This document shows, piece after piece, positions 27,965 through 36,686 of a stretch of 64,000 nt of DNA. The notes beneath the pieces were generated by a model. That model had not been told where the DNA came from. It made no database searches and worked only from the letters and a program-made list of their open reading frames with translations. Each line of letters starts with the position of its first letter. Position 1 is the stretch's first letter. The translations under genes were made by a program, and so were the position numbers. Origin of the DNA: Pareuzebyella sediminis (GTDB lineage: Bacteria > Bacteroidota > Bacteroidia > Flavobacteriales > Flavobacteriaceae); NCBI RefSeq assembly GCF_008367235.1, contig NZ_VTZS01000003.1, positions 310,001-374,000 of the forward strand, given 5' to 3'.

Positions 27965-28729
27965 TTAATGATAGGTTTCCAATGACAATTTCTTTCCATC
28001 GAAAACCGCGTAGGTATAATAAGAGATCCAATCGCCCAAATTTGTATATCGCGATGTTTCGGTAAGATCGATTTCAAGAGGCAGATGGCGATGCCCGAAT
28101 ATGAAATGGTCATAATGTTGGGTCTCGAGCTTGCGCTTCGCATACAGTACAAGCCATTCTTTGTCTTCCCCCAAGAATTTCACGTCGTCGGCTCCTGATA
28201 TCATTTTATTTCTGACCGAGAAATATTGCGCCAAACGAACACCAAGATCTGGATGCAACCAACGGAACATCCATTTTGCAAAAGGATTTTCAAAAACTTT
28301 CTTCATACGCTTATATCCTTTATCGTCAGGTCCTAACCCATCTCCATGGCCGATAAAGAAAGAGGTCGCATTAATTTCAAATTGCTGAGGTCGATGGAAA
28401 ACAGGAATGTGGAGTTCTTCTTCAAAGTAACCGTTCATCCAAAGGTCGTGATTACCAACAAAATAATAGATAGGAATACCCGAATCGACGATTTCCGCAA
28501 GTTTACCCAATGTTCTCACAAAACCTTTCGGTACTACCGTCTTATATTCAAACCAGAAATCGAACAGGTCTCCCACCAGAAAGATAACACCGGCATCTGC
28601 TTTAATTTGGTCGAGCCACGCTACAAATTTCCGCTCTCTGGGCTCACTTTTTTCAGCGGTCGGGGCTCCTAAGTGATTATCACTGGCGAAATAGGCCTTT
28701 TTGCCCGCTGGAAGTTTTATTGTTCTCAT
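27965..28729 (-). CDS. lpxH: UDP-2,3-diacylglucosamine diphosphatase (LpxH-type metallophosphoesterase)
   Basis: 254 residues. It hydrolyses UDP-2,3-diacylglucosamine to lipid X in lipid A synthesis at the inner-membrane face. Calcineurin-type metal motifs: FASDNHLG (first Asp/His), FLVGDLFDFWFEYK, FVGNHDLWM, FFIGHGDGLGPDDKGYK and FIFGHRHLPLEI. The WxxxDFWFEY and GHGDGLG segments are characteristic of LpxH over LpxI or generic phosphoesterases; the helical insertion around residues 130-190 is present. Confidence 0.9.
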   Translation of the reverse strand: MRTIKLPAGKKAYFASDNHLGAPTAEKSEPRERKFVAWLDQIKADAGVIFLVGDLFDFWFEYKTVVPKGFVRTLGKLAEIVDSGIPIYYFVGNHDLWMNGYFEEELHIPVFHRPQQFEINATSFFIGHGDGLGPDDKGYKRMKKVFENPFAKWMFRWLHPDLGVRLAQYFSVRNKMISGADDVKFLGEDKEWLVLYAKRKLETQHYDHFIFGHRHLPLEIDLTETSRYTNLGDWISYYTYAVFDGKKLSLETYH

Positions 28730-28775
28730 CTAAAAGGTAAATATAACGAATCCCCCTATGGTAGACCAAGACGCT

Positions 28776-29225
28776 TTAGTTATCCGAAGCAAACCATTCA
28801 GCGAACGACGAGTCCGTCTCCTGCAATTTTACCGAATGCAGGCGTATATGCCCAGGAAGGCGCGCTTTTATTTTTGCAGCAAAATCAATCACCATATTCT
28901 CACTGGTAGGTTGATAATCGGCCAAGATCACATTGTGCCCCCTGGCTGTTAGCTCTTCCGCCAACTCTATGTGTGGGGTGTTTCGATTAAATACCGTGGC
29001 GTGATCGAACCTTTCTACGATTTCCTCCTTAACGATTTTCTTCAGATCACCGAAATCGATTACCATTCCCAACTTAACGTGGGAAGTGTCGGTTATCGGC
29101 GTACCGATAACGGTAACGGACAGTTTATAACTATGGCCATGTACATTTCTGCACTTTCCATCATACCCGAATAAGGCATGGCCTGTTTCAAAATTAAATT
29201 GTTTTGTAATTCTTATCGTGCCCAT
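28776..29225 (-). CDS. queD: 6-carboxytetrahydropterin synthase (QueD/PTPS family)
   Basis: 149 residues from ATG 29225 (MGTIRITKQFNFETGHALFG); the frame extends upstream but the family begins here. T-fold enzyme that converts 7,8-dihydroneopterin triphosphate to 6-carboxytetrahydropterin in queuosine synthesis, or acts as a pyruvoyl-tetrahydropterin synthase. Zinc ligands: His in FETGHALFG and the pair in CRNVHGHSYKL; the catalytic acid/histidine region is GMVIDFGDLKK and ERFDHATVFN, and the substrate Glu is near KLQETDSSFAEW. A CAAAGGTA at 29243-29250 reads TACCTTTG on its strand, a -7 box. It precedes lpxH by 46 bp and is probably co-transcribed with it. Confidence 0.88.
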   Translation of the reverse strand: MGTIRITKQFNFETGHALFGYDGKCRNVHGHSYKLSVTVIGTPITDTSHVKLGMVIDFGDLKKIVKEEIVERFDHATVFNRNTPHIELAEELTARGHNVILADYQPTSENMVIDFAAKIKARLPGHIRLHSVKLQETDSSFAEWFASDN

Positions 29226-29256
29226 AACGTCTTCTTGTAGGGCAAAGGTATTCAAT

Positions 29257-29289
29257 TTGCAAAACCGATCTGTTTTTGAACTACATTTG
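29257..29289 (+). promoter_or_regulatory. Promoter of 2OG oxygenase gene: TTG-N22-TACATTTG
   Basis: TTG at 29257-29259 and TACATTTG at 29282-29289, Bacteroidota-type -33/-7 pair, with the GTG start codon 24 bases further at 29313. It overlaps the divergent queD promoter region. Confidence 0.6.
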
Positions 29290-29312
29290 TCCACTTTTTA
29301 AACCACAAAGAA

Positions 29313-29954
29313 GTGGAAGAGCTATTCGAGCAACTGGCCTTCTCGATCAACCCGCTGGATGAATCGGTAATCGATGATATTTTACAAAATGGGCATAGCG
29401 TCATTGACGGCTTTTTGGAGGAGAACCTAGTGCTTTCCCTACGTACTGACCTTTTGAAAAAATATGAAGACGATTGTTTCAAAAAGGCTGCCATTGGCAA
29501 TCGCACCAATGAAACCATAAAAACGGGTATCAGGGGCGATTTCATTTTATGGATCTATGAACATACCACGGATTACAGCCATAGGTTATTTTTAGACCGT
29601 ATCAACGATTTGGTCGTGTACTTGAACAAGACCTGTTTTCTAGGTATTTTGCGAACGGAGTTTCATTATGCCGTATACCCTGAAGGAAAATTTTACAAAC
29701 GGCACTTAGATGCTTTTGAGAACGACGATCGCAGAAAACTTTCGGTAGTCTGCAATTTAAACGAAGATGACTGGCTCCCTGAGCACGGTGGAGAACTGGT
29801 TCTTTATCTAAAGGGCACCGCCGGAGAAGTACCCAAGACGGTATATCCATTTCCCGGGAGGGCCGCAGTTTTTGAAAGCCGTGTATTGGAACACGAGGTA
29901 AAGGCGGCCATTAGACAGCGACTGAGCATCACCGGCTGGTTGAAAACGCGATAG
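29313..29954 (+). CDS. 2-oxoglutarate/Fe(II)-dependent oxygenase (prolyl-4-hydroxylase-like)
   Basis: 213 residues starting with GTG. C-terminal double-stranded beta-helix with the iron triad HxD...H: FYKRHLDAFEND (His, Asp) and RVLEHEVKAAIRQRLSITGW (distal His and the 2-oxoglutarate-binding Arg in RQRLSITGW). The segment EHGGELVLYL is typical of the 2OG-FeII_Oxy_3/prolyl 4-hydroxylase-like family. Bacterial members hydroxylate proteins or small molecules; the target is unknown. Single gene, divergent from queD. Confidence 0.87.
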   Translation: MEELFEQLAFSINPLDESVIDDILQNGHSVIDGFLEENLVLSLRTDLLKKYEDDCFKKAAIGNRTNETIKTGIRGDFILWIYEHTTDYSHRLFLDRINDLVVYLNKTCFLGILRTEFHYAVYPEGKFYKRHLDAFENDDRRKLSVVCNLNEDDWLPEHGGELVLYLKGTAGEVPKTVYPFPGRAAVFESRVLEHEVKAAIRQRLSITGWLKTR

Positions 29955-29964
29955 CCTTTTCTTT

Positions 29965-31185
29965 TTAGGGAACAGGCAAGATGGGCTGAGTCCAGGCCAT
30001 TTCGTACCGTAAATCTTCAATGGGGTTTTCCTGTAATTTCGAGGAGGTAATTTTGCATCTTACAAATCGAATATCATCGTCTAGCGCGTATTCGGCACTC
30101 GTACCATTTACTATCTTTAGCTCTTCCGTAGTCGTTTGCCCTTTTTTGCAGCCTACAAACACAATCTTATAATCGACATTTTCTTCAGGGGCTACTTCGA
30201 TTGATAACGTACCTTCTTTATACTGTAATTTCTTTAGATTTACTCCGGTACTTGAATAGAATTTGCCCGCTTCCAGCGAATTAATCAGAGCGGAGGGTAA
30301 TAAGGTATCTGCCTCTACCATCACCCAGCCCCTTCCGGCATTGCTCCATTTTTCACCAATGGTATGGTAGCTGTGAGAATCATCGGTTGCTAGACCATAC
30401 ATGAGGGGTTTCCCTTTTTCGAGATATGAAATATTGATAAGGTCCCACATCTCTTCGGTAGAAATATGCGTAGAATCACCCATATTATGAACCATAGGAT
30501 GCCCATTATATACTTCAAAAAAACGTTCCCCATCTAAGGCGATCATATCCTCAAGATCAATACTATAGTAAAAATTAGGATGATTTATATGGGGAATCAT
30601 GGGCACTCCAGTGGCCTTTCGTTGGTCTAAAACCTGATTTAGGTTATTTTGAAGCACCTCTGCCACACTGTTACCGCCCATAGGTTCAATTTTGTTCTGA
30701 ATATTAGTGGCGTTCATGTGGATATGCTTGTCTTCAAATCTGTCGGTAATTTCCTCTGACCGTATCACTATAAATTCTCCCGGGGACTCTACCTTGTTAC
30801 GATACTCTTCATAGGTTTTCAGCTTCACTTGGGTGCGGCCAGAATCAATATGATACGTGACCCATTCTTCACCATAGGTGTCTAGATAGGCCTGAAATGC
30901 CTGCTCGTAAATAGAGTCTTCGGAAACGGTAATCCATTTATCTCCTTCGGCTAGCGTATTATGGTCAGAAAGGGCTAAAAATTGATACCCATTGGTTTTA
31001 TACCAATTCAGGATGACCTCAGGAAATTCGTCTCCATCGCTCCAGTAGGAATGCGTGTGCAGGTTTCCTTTAAACCAGCGCTGCGATGTCTCGCTGGTCG
31101 TCGCCGATGAATTTTTCTTGCAACTGCTAAAGACACACAGCAAAACAGATAGAAAAATATAGTTTTTAGATGTGAAGAGGCCCAT
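29965..31185 (-). CDS. PHP-domain lipoprotein (putative exported phosphoesterase)
   Basis: 406 residues. Signal peptide with lipobox FSSC (FLSVLLCVFSSCKK). The PHP metal-binding signature is GNLHTHSYWSDGDEFPE (HxH motif) followed by FLALSDHNTLAEGDKW, FIVIRSEEITD, MIPHINHPNFY and YGLATDDSHSYHTIG, so the metal ligands of the polymerase/histidinol-phosphatase fold are all visible. PHP proteins hydrolyse phosphate mono- or diesters; the lipid anchor puts this one outside the cytoplasm, so it is not a histidine-biosynthesis enzyme. A C-terminal beta-rich domain (~300-400) follows. Convergent with the oxygenase gene. Confidence 0.85.
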   Translation of the reverse strand: MGLFTSKNYIFLSVLLCVFSSCKKNSSATTSETSQRWFKGNLHTHSYWSDGDEFPEVILNWYKTNGYQFLALSDHNTLAEGDKWITVSEDSIYEQAFQAYLDTYGEEWVTYHIDSGRTQVKLKTYEEYRNKVESPGEFIVIRSEEITDRFEDKHIHMNATNIQNKIEPMGGNSVAEVLQNNLNQVLDQRKATGVPMIPHINHPNFYYSIDLEDMIALDGERFFEVYNGHPMVHNMGDSTHISTEEMWDLINISYLEKGKPLMYGLATDDSHSYHTIGEKWSNAGRGWVMVEADTLLPSALINSLEAGKFYSSTGVNLKKLQYKEGTLSIEVAPEENVDYKIVFVGCKKGQTTTEELKIVNGTSAEYALDDDIRFVRCKITSSKLQENPIEDLRYEMAWTQPILPVP

Positions 31186-31254
31186 GAATTCAAATATTGG
31201 TTGAATACAAAGGTACTAATTCCTCAGGGCAGATATGGAATGTCTAGTTTAATT

Positions 31255-31503
31255 TTAAGAGTGCGTTTTGGCTAGAAGGTACAATAGTGCTTTTTCATCA
31301 ACAATAATGGAAGTATCCACATCTTGAACCAGTAATAAATCGGCAAGATTTTCTTCTATCGGGGCTTGCTCTTTTTTTGAAGTTTGCGCTAGGTAACACT
31401 GAACCGCTTTTTTCAATACGGCAATCATCGTAGTCTCTTCAGCCTTGGCGAGGGCCCTGACCTTAAGAAAGAATAGTTCATCAACGTCGATATTTCTTTT
31501 CAT
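31255..31503 (-). CDS. Small ribbon-helix-helix-like protein
   Basis: 82 residues. The first ~40 (MKRNIDVDELFFLKVRALAK then ETTMIAVLKKAVQCYLA) follow the strand-helix-helix pattern of CopG/Arc-type DNA-binding domains, and the C-terminal half is acidic and helical (ENLADLLLVQDVDTSIIVDE). No toxin-like gene adjoins, so it is not an obvious antitoxin. Two minute membrane-protein genes lie directly upstream on the same strand. Confidence 0.5.
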   Translation of the reverse strand: MKRNIDVDELFFLKVRALAKAEETTMIAVLKKAVQCYLAQTSKKEQAPIEENLADLLLVQDVDTSIIVDEKALLYLLAKTHS

Positions 31504-31547
31504 TACTACATTTTTTCGTCTTTGCGCCGTTATTTTCCTACGCGCTC

Positions 31548-31661
31548 TTACCGTTTGAATTTTCTACGGGTCCGTATTCGGTTAATGAAGTAAACGGCAA
31601 GCACTAGCAAAATCAAAAAAGGAAAGATAAGGTCCCCGTTTAAAAAATTTACAATAGACAT
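31548..31661 (-). CDS. 37-residue single-pass membrane protein
   Basis: ATG at 31661, TAA at 31550-31548. The peptide has a short N-terminus (MSIVNFLNGD), a TM helix (LIFPFLILLVLAVYF) and a basic tail (INRIRTRRKFKR). Its plan and the YFINR-I-R motif match the second tiny protein encoded 41 bp upstream at 31702-31797 (YIINRMR), so the two look like a tandem duplication. Function unknown. Confidence 0.5.
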   Translation of the reverse strand: MSIVNFLNGDLIFPFLILLVLAVYFINRIRTRRKFKR

Positions 31662-31701
31662 ATACTTGGTTTTGAAATAGAACGTGAAGGTTATTTACTT
31701 A

Positions 31702-31797
31702 TTATTTACGCCGCATTTTATTCCCTCTCATACGATTGATAATGTATATCACAATGACTACTACCGCTAATGTTAAAAAAATCAGGTTTCCGCCCAT
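31702..31797 (-). CDS. 31-residue single-pass membrane protein, paralogue of neighbour
   Basis: ATG at 31797, TAA at 31704-31702. The sequence is MGGNLIFLTLAVVVIVIYII then NRMRGNKMRRK: almost entirely one TM helix and a basic C-terminus (predicted inside). Same architecture as the protein at 31548-31661: GNLIF versus GDLIF before the helix, YIINRMR versus YFINRIR after it. It lies 17 bp downstream of the crotonase gene on the same strand. Confidence 0.5.
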   Translation of the reverse strand: MGGNLIFLTLAVVVIVIYIINRMRGNKMRRK

Positions 31798-31814
31798 GTC
31801 AGATTAAGAATTAA

Positions 31815-32585
31815 TTAATTGCTTTTGAACTTGGCCAAGGCATTTTTTGTAAACTGGGAAAGCACGAGCTTGCCAGTGAGGGCGGCACGTGATATCAATA
31901 AGGTATCCCAATGTGCTGTTCCTTCCCAAAGGGTTTTTTTCCAATCTTGCAACGCCTCTGGATTATACGATGACAACTTCACCACGAAAAAATCCAATTC
32001 CTTATCCATTTCCTTACGGGATTCAAAAACCTTTGAAAAAAGTCCTTTTTCTTGCGCCCAATAGGCATTTTTCCATTCCGTGGGGGCGAGGGAGAGTTCG
32101 GAAAGTGCAGCAATGCCGATTTTTCTTTCGACCGCAGGGGCGATTACCAGCGGTGCAATACCAATGGTAAGCTCCGACAAGCGAATAGAGGCATCGACCG
32201 AAGCAAATACATAGTCACATGCGGCGATCAATCCCACACCGCCCCCTACTGCTTTACCCTGTACTCGGCCCACAATAACCTTCTTGCATACACGCATGGC
32301 ATTGATCACCTTGGCGAAACCATTGAAAAAAACCTTCCCTTCTTCAAGGTTTGAGACGGCCATTAACTCATTGAAAGAAGCCCCAGCACAAAAAGCGCGA
32401 TCCCCCTCTGATTTTAAAACGACTATCGTAACGTTTTGATTGTCCGAAAGTTTTTCCAATTCGTCGGTCAATCGGTCCAACATCTCGGCAACAAATGAGT
32501 TGCTTGCCGGATGGCCAAAAGTTACCGTGGCTACATGGCCATTTATCTCGGTATATATGCTTCCGTTCTCTCTTGTAGTTTGCAT
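31815..32585 (-). CDS. Enoyl-CoA hydratase/isomerase family protein
   Basis: 256-residue crotonase-fold enzyme acting on an acyl-CoA. CoA/oxyanion motifs: GDRAFCAGASFNELM (first oxyanion NH) and VGRVQGKAVGGGVGLIAACDY (second oxyanion, with the family GGG turn), then SELTIGIAPLVIAPAVERKIG. One of the two classical hydratase glutamates lies in LSELTIG; the other is not clear, so isomerase, hydrolase or lyase activity is also possible. Likely role in fatty-acid or amino-acid breakdown. Followed by two small membrane-protein genes. Confidence 0.87.
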   Translation of the reverse strand: MQTTRENGSIYTEINGHVATVTFGHPASNSFVAEMLDRLTDELEKLSDNQNVTIVVLKSEGDRAFCAGASFNELMAVSNLEEGKVFFNGFAKVINAMRVCKKVIVGRVQGKAVGGGVGLIAACDYVFASVDASIRLSELTIGIAPLVIAPAVERKIGIAALSELSLAPTEWKNAYWAQEKGLFSKVFESRKEMDKELDFFVVKLSSYNPEALQDWKKTLWEGTAHWDTLLISRAALTGKLVLSQFTKNALAKFKSN

Positions 32586-32639
32586 GCTACGAAATTACTG
32601 GATTAATCTTTTCCTCTGTATCTTTTTTACCTCCCAAAA

Positions 32640-33971
32640 TTAGGTGTTTTGTAGTAGCGGCAGAAATTTTCTACGGAACTTCCAAACCAATGCCCCTCCT
32701 CGAATGGCCATCCAGACCGTAAATGCCACCCAAATTCCATAAAGCCCCCAGTTGAGATATTTTCCGAGAAAAAGTAGGGGAACAAACCCCAAAAAGGTGG
32801 CCACAAGTAATGTATTCCTTAAATATTTCATTTCTCCCATTCCCTTGAATACACCGTCAAAAACAAACGCCACTGTATTAATAGGTAGCCCTATTAGTAC
32901 TATAAAAAAGATGGCAAAAAAGGCATGTAAAACTTCCGGTTCCTTCGAAAAAAGATATCCTATAGGTCTGTAGAAGAGAAAACCTACTGCCACGAGAACA
33001 AAGCTGACAAGCATTCCGTAGGAAATTATTTTTCTGGCCAATGACCATAATCCATCATAATCCTTAGCGCCCAAAAGCCTGCCTCCCATAATATTTCCGG
33101 CGGCTCCGTACCCATCGATAAAAAAAGCGGAAAATAACCAAAGATTAATGGCTATGGTATGGGCGCCTATGTATCTTGGCCCGAGATCTGTTGCCTCACG
33201 AACGGCCAGGATCAATGCGGTATTTAAGGCCAACGCACGAACAAAAAGGTTCAGGCTCATGATCACCAACCGACCAAGCTCTGTATGTAATGGCAGCCTT
33301 AACTTGAGACTTATGTCTGTCTTCCATAGGAGTAGAACAAAGGCCATGATAGCCATTATCATTTGGGAGATCAAACTGGCCCACGCCGCTCCTTCTAGGT
33401 ACATAGGGCTTAGCCATCCCTCGATGCCATACACGAGTATAAAATCCAAAACAACATTTAAAAGCGCACCAACCAGGGCTATTAACATAGGAAAATAGGT
33501 GTTCTGTAAGCCACGGAAAATACCCATTACGGCGAATACAAAAAGGGTCAACGGAAAGCCCCATACCCGAATAGCGTAGTATGAGATGCAAAAATCGAGA
33601 ATCTTGCCCGAAGCATTGAGTAGCTCAAAAATTTCCTCAACAATGAAAATGGTGGACAATAATACCAAGATGCTCAGGCCGATATTCAAAAAAATAGCTT
33701 GGGCAGGTAATGTTTTGACCTCTTCCAACCGACCGGCTCCCAAATATTGTGAAATAATGGCGGAAATCGCACTTCGTGTCTGCCCTAGAATCCAAATCAG
33801 CATAGAGAGGAACGAGCCCACGATACCCGCAGCTGCCAGCGATTCCAATCCATCTACAGGTATATTGCCAACGATGGCCGTATCGGTAATGGACAATAAG
33901 GGTTCGGCGATTCCGGCAATAGTGGCCGGAATCGCCAAATTATTAATACTTTTAAAAGTAACCTTAGCCAT
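32640..33971 (-). CDS. MATE family efflux transporter
   Basis: 443 residues from ATG 33971 (a TTG twelve bases earlier is less likely). Twelve TM helices in two homologous halves, polyspecific drug/Na+ or H+ antiporter of the DinF-like branch: the N-terminus NLAIPATIAGIAEPLLSITDTAIVGN has the typical Pro and Asp of helix 1, and the second half has GYGAAGNIMGGRLLGAKDYDG. It ends 54 bp from the crotonase start and begins 14 bp after the acetyltransferase stop, so the three genes on the minus strand may be one transcript. Confidence 0.92.
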   Translation of the reverse strand: MAKVTFKSINNLAIPATIAGIAEPLLSITDTAIVGNIPVDGLESLAAAGIVGSFLSMLIWILGQTRSAISAIISQYLGAGRLEEVKTLPAQAIFLNIGLSILVLLSTIFIVEEIFELLNASGKILDFCISYYAIRVWGFPLTLFVFAVMGIFRGLQNTYFPMLIALVGALLNVVLDFILVYGIEGWLSPMYLEGAAWASLISQMIMAIMAFVLLLWKTDISLKLRLPLHTELGRLVIMSLNLFVRALALNTALILAVREATDLGPRYIGAHTIAINLWLFSAFFIDGYGAAGNIMGGRLLGAKDYDGLWSLARKIISYGMLVSFVLVAVGFLFYRPIGYLFSKEPEVLHAFFAIFFIVLIGLPINTVAFVFDGVFKGMGEMKYLRNTLLVATFLGFVPLLFLGKYLNWGLYGIWVAFTVWMAIRGGALVWKFRRKFLPLLQNT

Positions 33972-33984
33972 CAAGTGGGCCAAA

Positions 33985-34485
33985 TTACAACACTAATTCG
34001 TAACAATGAAAAGGATGTTGACTCTGTTTTGGAAAGTAAATATCATCTAGCTTTCGATAGCCTCTGGCCTCGTAGAAACGCTGGTTGCGTTTGTTTTGGC
34101 TGAAGGTGTCCAAGCGTATCGACTCAAAACCGTTTTCAAGGGCGTAGTTTTCGGCAAAGTCCATTAACTTTTGGGCATAACCCATTCCCTGACGATCTGG
34201 ATGAACGGAAAGTCGATGTATGTAAAGATTATTAGTATTGGGTGTCAACCAGGTTACAGGAACATATTCGGCATCCATCAGCGTTGAAACCACGATTGTT
34301 CCAATAATTCTACCGCGCTCTTCCAACACATAAAGCTCGTTTCTTTGTATGTCTTTGGCAAAAGCTTCTTTAGAAGGGTATTCATCGTTCCATTGAAAAA
34401 TGCCTTTTTCGATCATATGGGACGTACACGCTTTGACAATGGTAAGAATATGGGGTATTTCCGATATCTTTGCACATCGAATCAT
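33985..34485 (-). CDS. GNAT family N-acetyltransferase
   Basis: 166 residues, single GNAT fold. The acetyl-CoA pyrophosphate-binding loop is in LSVHPDRQGMGYAQKLMDFA (R/QxxGxG/A), followed by ENGFESIRLDTFSQNKRNQRFYEARGY, typical of motif B. Acceptor substrate unknown (small amine or protein). First gene upstream of the MATE pump, divergent from a universal stress protein. Confidence 0.9.
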   Translation of the reverse strand: MIRCAKISEIPHILTIVKACTSHMIEKGIFQWNDEYPSKEAFAKDIQRNELYVLEERGRIIGTIVVSTLMDAEYVPVTWLTPNTNNLYIHRLSVHPDRQGMGYAQKLMDFAENYALENGFESIRLDTFSQNKRNQRFYEARGYRKLDDIYFPKQSQHPFHCYELVL

Positions 34486-34533
34486 CTTTGATTACATTTT
34501 AATTGTAAATTTAATGGATAAATCGCTACACCA

Positions 34534-35334
34534 ATGAAACATATACTTGTGCCTATAGGCACTTCCCTTGATGCTTTTCACACTTTGCAATATGCCATTG
34601 ATTTTGCCAAGGAGTTCTCTTCTAAGATTTTTGTCATGGAAGTCCACAACGTCTCTGTCGGGGCCGGTAAAAGCTTAGTCAATGTAGAACAAAAAGTCGC
34701 CGAAAGTGGAAAAGAACGCTTAAAGGAAGTCATCGACAAAGTCGATGCCAAGGGCATAGAAATAAAAATGGCCTCCTATAACGGTGACATTATAGACGGC
34801 CTTAAAGAAATCGACAAAGAACTGGGAATCGATCTTATTATCATTGCCCCAAGGAGCAACGAGGTTACCGAAGAGCTCTTCTTGGGGAATGTCTCTGGCC
34901 GTATAATAAAGCGAACCAATATTCCGACCTTGATTGTGCCTCGAGGTAGCACACTTAAGCCCTTGAAAACTATTTTAACGGCTTTTAAATCAGGTATTTT
35001 AAAAAGAAAACGAATTCTCAACCCTCTGGTAGAAATAAAGAATAAGTTCGAAGCCAAAGTCAATCTTTTGTTGGTCAAAACCCCAGGTTACACAGATGAT
35101 GACTTAAAAATTAACACTGCACTAATGGACATTAGTTCGCAAATGACCATTACTGAAGCTCCGACGACTTATTTGGGGGTTCTAGAACATTTTCAATCAC
35201 AGCATCCTGACCTTTTGTGTGTATTTAGAAGAAAACGTGGATTCTTTAAAAGCCTTTGGGAAAAGAATACCATTCCAAAATCTGAGTTTTCTTCCCGAAT
35301 TCCCGTGTTGGTACTGAGTGTCAAGAAAGATTGA
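34534..35334 (+). CDS. Universal stress protein, tandem UspA domains
   Basis: 266 residues: a first UspA domain (1-~145) starting MKHILVPIGTSLDAFHTLQYA and ending LFLGNVSGRIIKRTNIPTLI, where GNVSGRI approximates the ATP-binding G-x9-G-S/T motif, and a second, more divergent domain (~146-266, TILTAFKSGILKR onwards) that lacks the nucleotide loop. Such two-domain proteins are common in flavobacteria and respond to stress or starvation; partner unknown. Single gene. Confidence 0.88.
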   Translation: MKHILVPIGTSLDAFHTLQYAIDFAKEFSSKIFVMEVHNVSVGAGKSLVNVEQKVAESGKERLKEVIDKVDAKGIEIKMASYNGDIIDGLKEIDKELGIDLIIIAPRSNEVTEELFLGNVSGRIIKRTNIPTLIVPRGSTLKPLKTILTAFKSGILKRKRILNPLVEIKNKFEAKVNLLLVKTPGYTDDDLKINTALMDISSQMTITEAPTTYLGVLEHFQSQHPDLLCVFRRKRGFFKSLWEKNTIPKSEFSSRIPVLVLSVKKD

Positions 35335-35383
35335 GAAGTATTTTGATAGGTTCGTAAAAAGTATTTTCTTTGAAGCCTGAAAT

Positions 35384-35463
<80 letters not shown>

Positions 35464-35466
35464 AAA

Positions 35467-35504
35467 AAAACCTCAACCACCATTATTTAGGTAGTTGAGG
35501 TTTT
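35467..35504. terminator. Bidirectional terminator after tRNA-Ala
   Basis: AAAACCTCAAC (35467-35477) pairs perfectly with GTTGAGGTTTT (35494-35504); A run on the left and T run on the right mean it can end both the tRNA transcript and the convergent minus-strand gene at 35522. Confidence 0.85.
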
Positions 35505-35521
35505 ATTATATAAACCCTTTT

Positions 35522-36466
35522 TTATCCCCGTAGCTGACCGATTCGATACTTAATCTTATCGTAGCGAACAAGCTTTCCTAGAATATTCCGGTCTCTCAAA
35601 TATTGCTTAAACCTTAGCTTTTCACATTGTATTTTGGCCTTGAACAAGGTACTGATGGAGTTTGCCTTGTAGAAAACATGAAAATAGAGATCATAATGAT
35701 GATTGCACCATTTTATTTTATAATCGGTTACTCCCATGGAAAGGTCTAAAACTCTATAATCTTGCTCAAAACACCATTCCAATCGTTTCAACATACAAAT
35801 GTCACCCATATTATATTGCGAATAGTCAATATGATACGATTGAATGTAGCTGAACACCGTTTGTTTTAAATGGAATTGAAGGGCTATAGTAATAGGTTTT
35901 TCTTGGTCATAAATGACGAATAAAGAGGCCCGCTTCTTCAAAATCATCGGATATACCAAGTCGCGATAGTACTGCCAATTGGGTAAATTATGGTTTGCCG
36001 TTTTCTTTTCTTCAAACCTATTATCAAGCATATCGTACAACTCGGAGAAAAGGCGTTGATACTCATCTTTTTCAATTTGACCATGGTAAAAAACATATCG
36101 AATACTACATTCTGATTCGAGCTTTCTCTTCTTCGATCTTAATTTCTTTCTGTTTCTTGAACTCAGTTGATCGGTCAGGTAATCTTCTACCTTTTTAAAT
36201 TTTGATAGATCGATCAAATACCCCTTATATTGTCTGATTTTAGACACCCTAACCTGCTCGGGTCTTTCCTTTAGTGACACCTCGAGATACTCAGGAACGT
36301 CCCAAACTGTTGAAATTTTTACATTTTCAAAGGCAAGAGGTGTTTCCTCACTACTAAAAACTACTTCGTCGGTAAGTACATTTCCTACCCTATTGGCATA
36401 GAAGGGGGATACCGTACCTCGCATAAAGAGGTCAAAGAAGAAACGATATTTCTTGTCAAATTCCAT
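35522..36466 (-). CDS. GNAT/FemAB-like acyltransferase (BioF2-like)
   Basis: 314 residues with no signal peptide. The central and C-terminal parts (about 95-270) fit the Acetyltransf_6/FemAB-like fold: RNRKKLRSKKRKLESE, then ELYDMLDNRFEEKK, LFVIYDQEKPITIALQFHL, FSYIQSYHIDYSQYNMGDIC and RVLDLSMGVTDYKIKW. Related proteins transfer acyl or aminoacyl groups in cell-wall or polysaccharide synthesis (CelD/BcsL, FemX), but no substrate is evident. A second protein of similar type is encoded 220 bp upstream on the same strand. Confidence 0.75.
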   Translation of the reverse strand: MEFDKKYRFFFDLFMRGTVSPFYANRVGNVLTDEVVFSSEETPLAFENVKISTVWDVPEYLEVSLKERPEQVRVSKIRQYKGYLIDLSKFKKVEDYLTDQLSSRNRKKLRSKKRKLESECSIRYVFYHGQIEKDEYQRLFSELYDMLDNRFEEKKTANHNLPNWQYYRDLVYPMILKKRASLFVIYDQEKPITIALQFHLKQTVFSYIQSYHIDYSQYNMGDICMLKRLEWCFEQDYRVLDLSMGVTDYKIKWCNHHYDLYFHVFYKANSISTLFKAKIQCEKLRFKQYLRDRNILGKLVRYDKIKYRIGQLRG

Positions 36467-36686
36467 AAAACCTTTATGAATATAGTGGGGGCTCTTGAAA
36501 ATTCACGGCCGAATTGGGATTTTGACTTTGAAAATCTTTACCCTCAAAAACTTTTATACTTTATGAGAATACCCAATTAGCTGCATACACGTGGGTATAA
36601 ATTAACACTAAAGATACTACCGATTTTATAAACTGTATGTACACGATTTTACCGATTCCGGATGCCTCAATGATAAGGTTAATCCA

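Noticed and set aside
31255-31503. Toxin-antitoxin module suggested by a ribbon-helix-helix-like protein
   Set aside because: No toxin-like gene adjoins; neighbours are tiny membrane proteins and a PHP lipoprotein.
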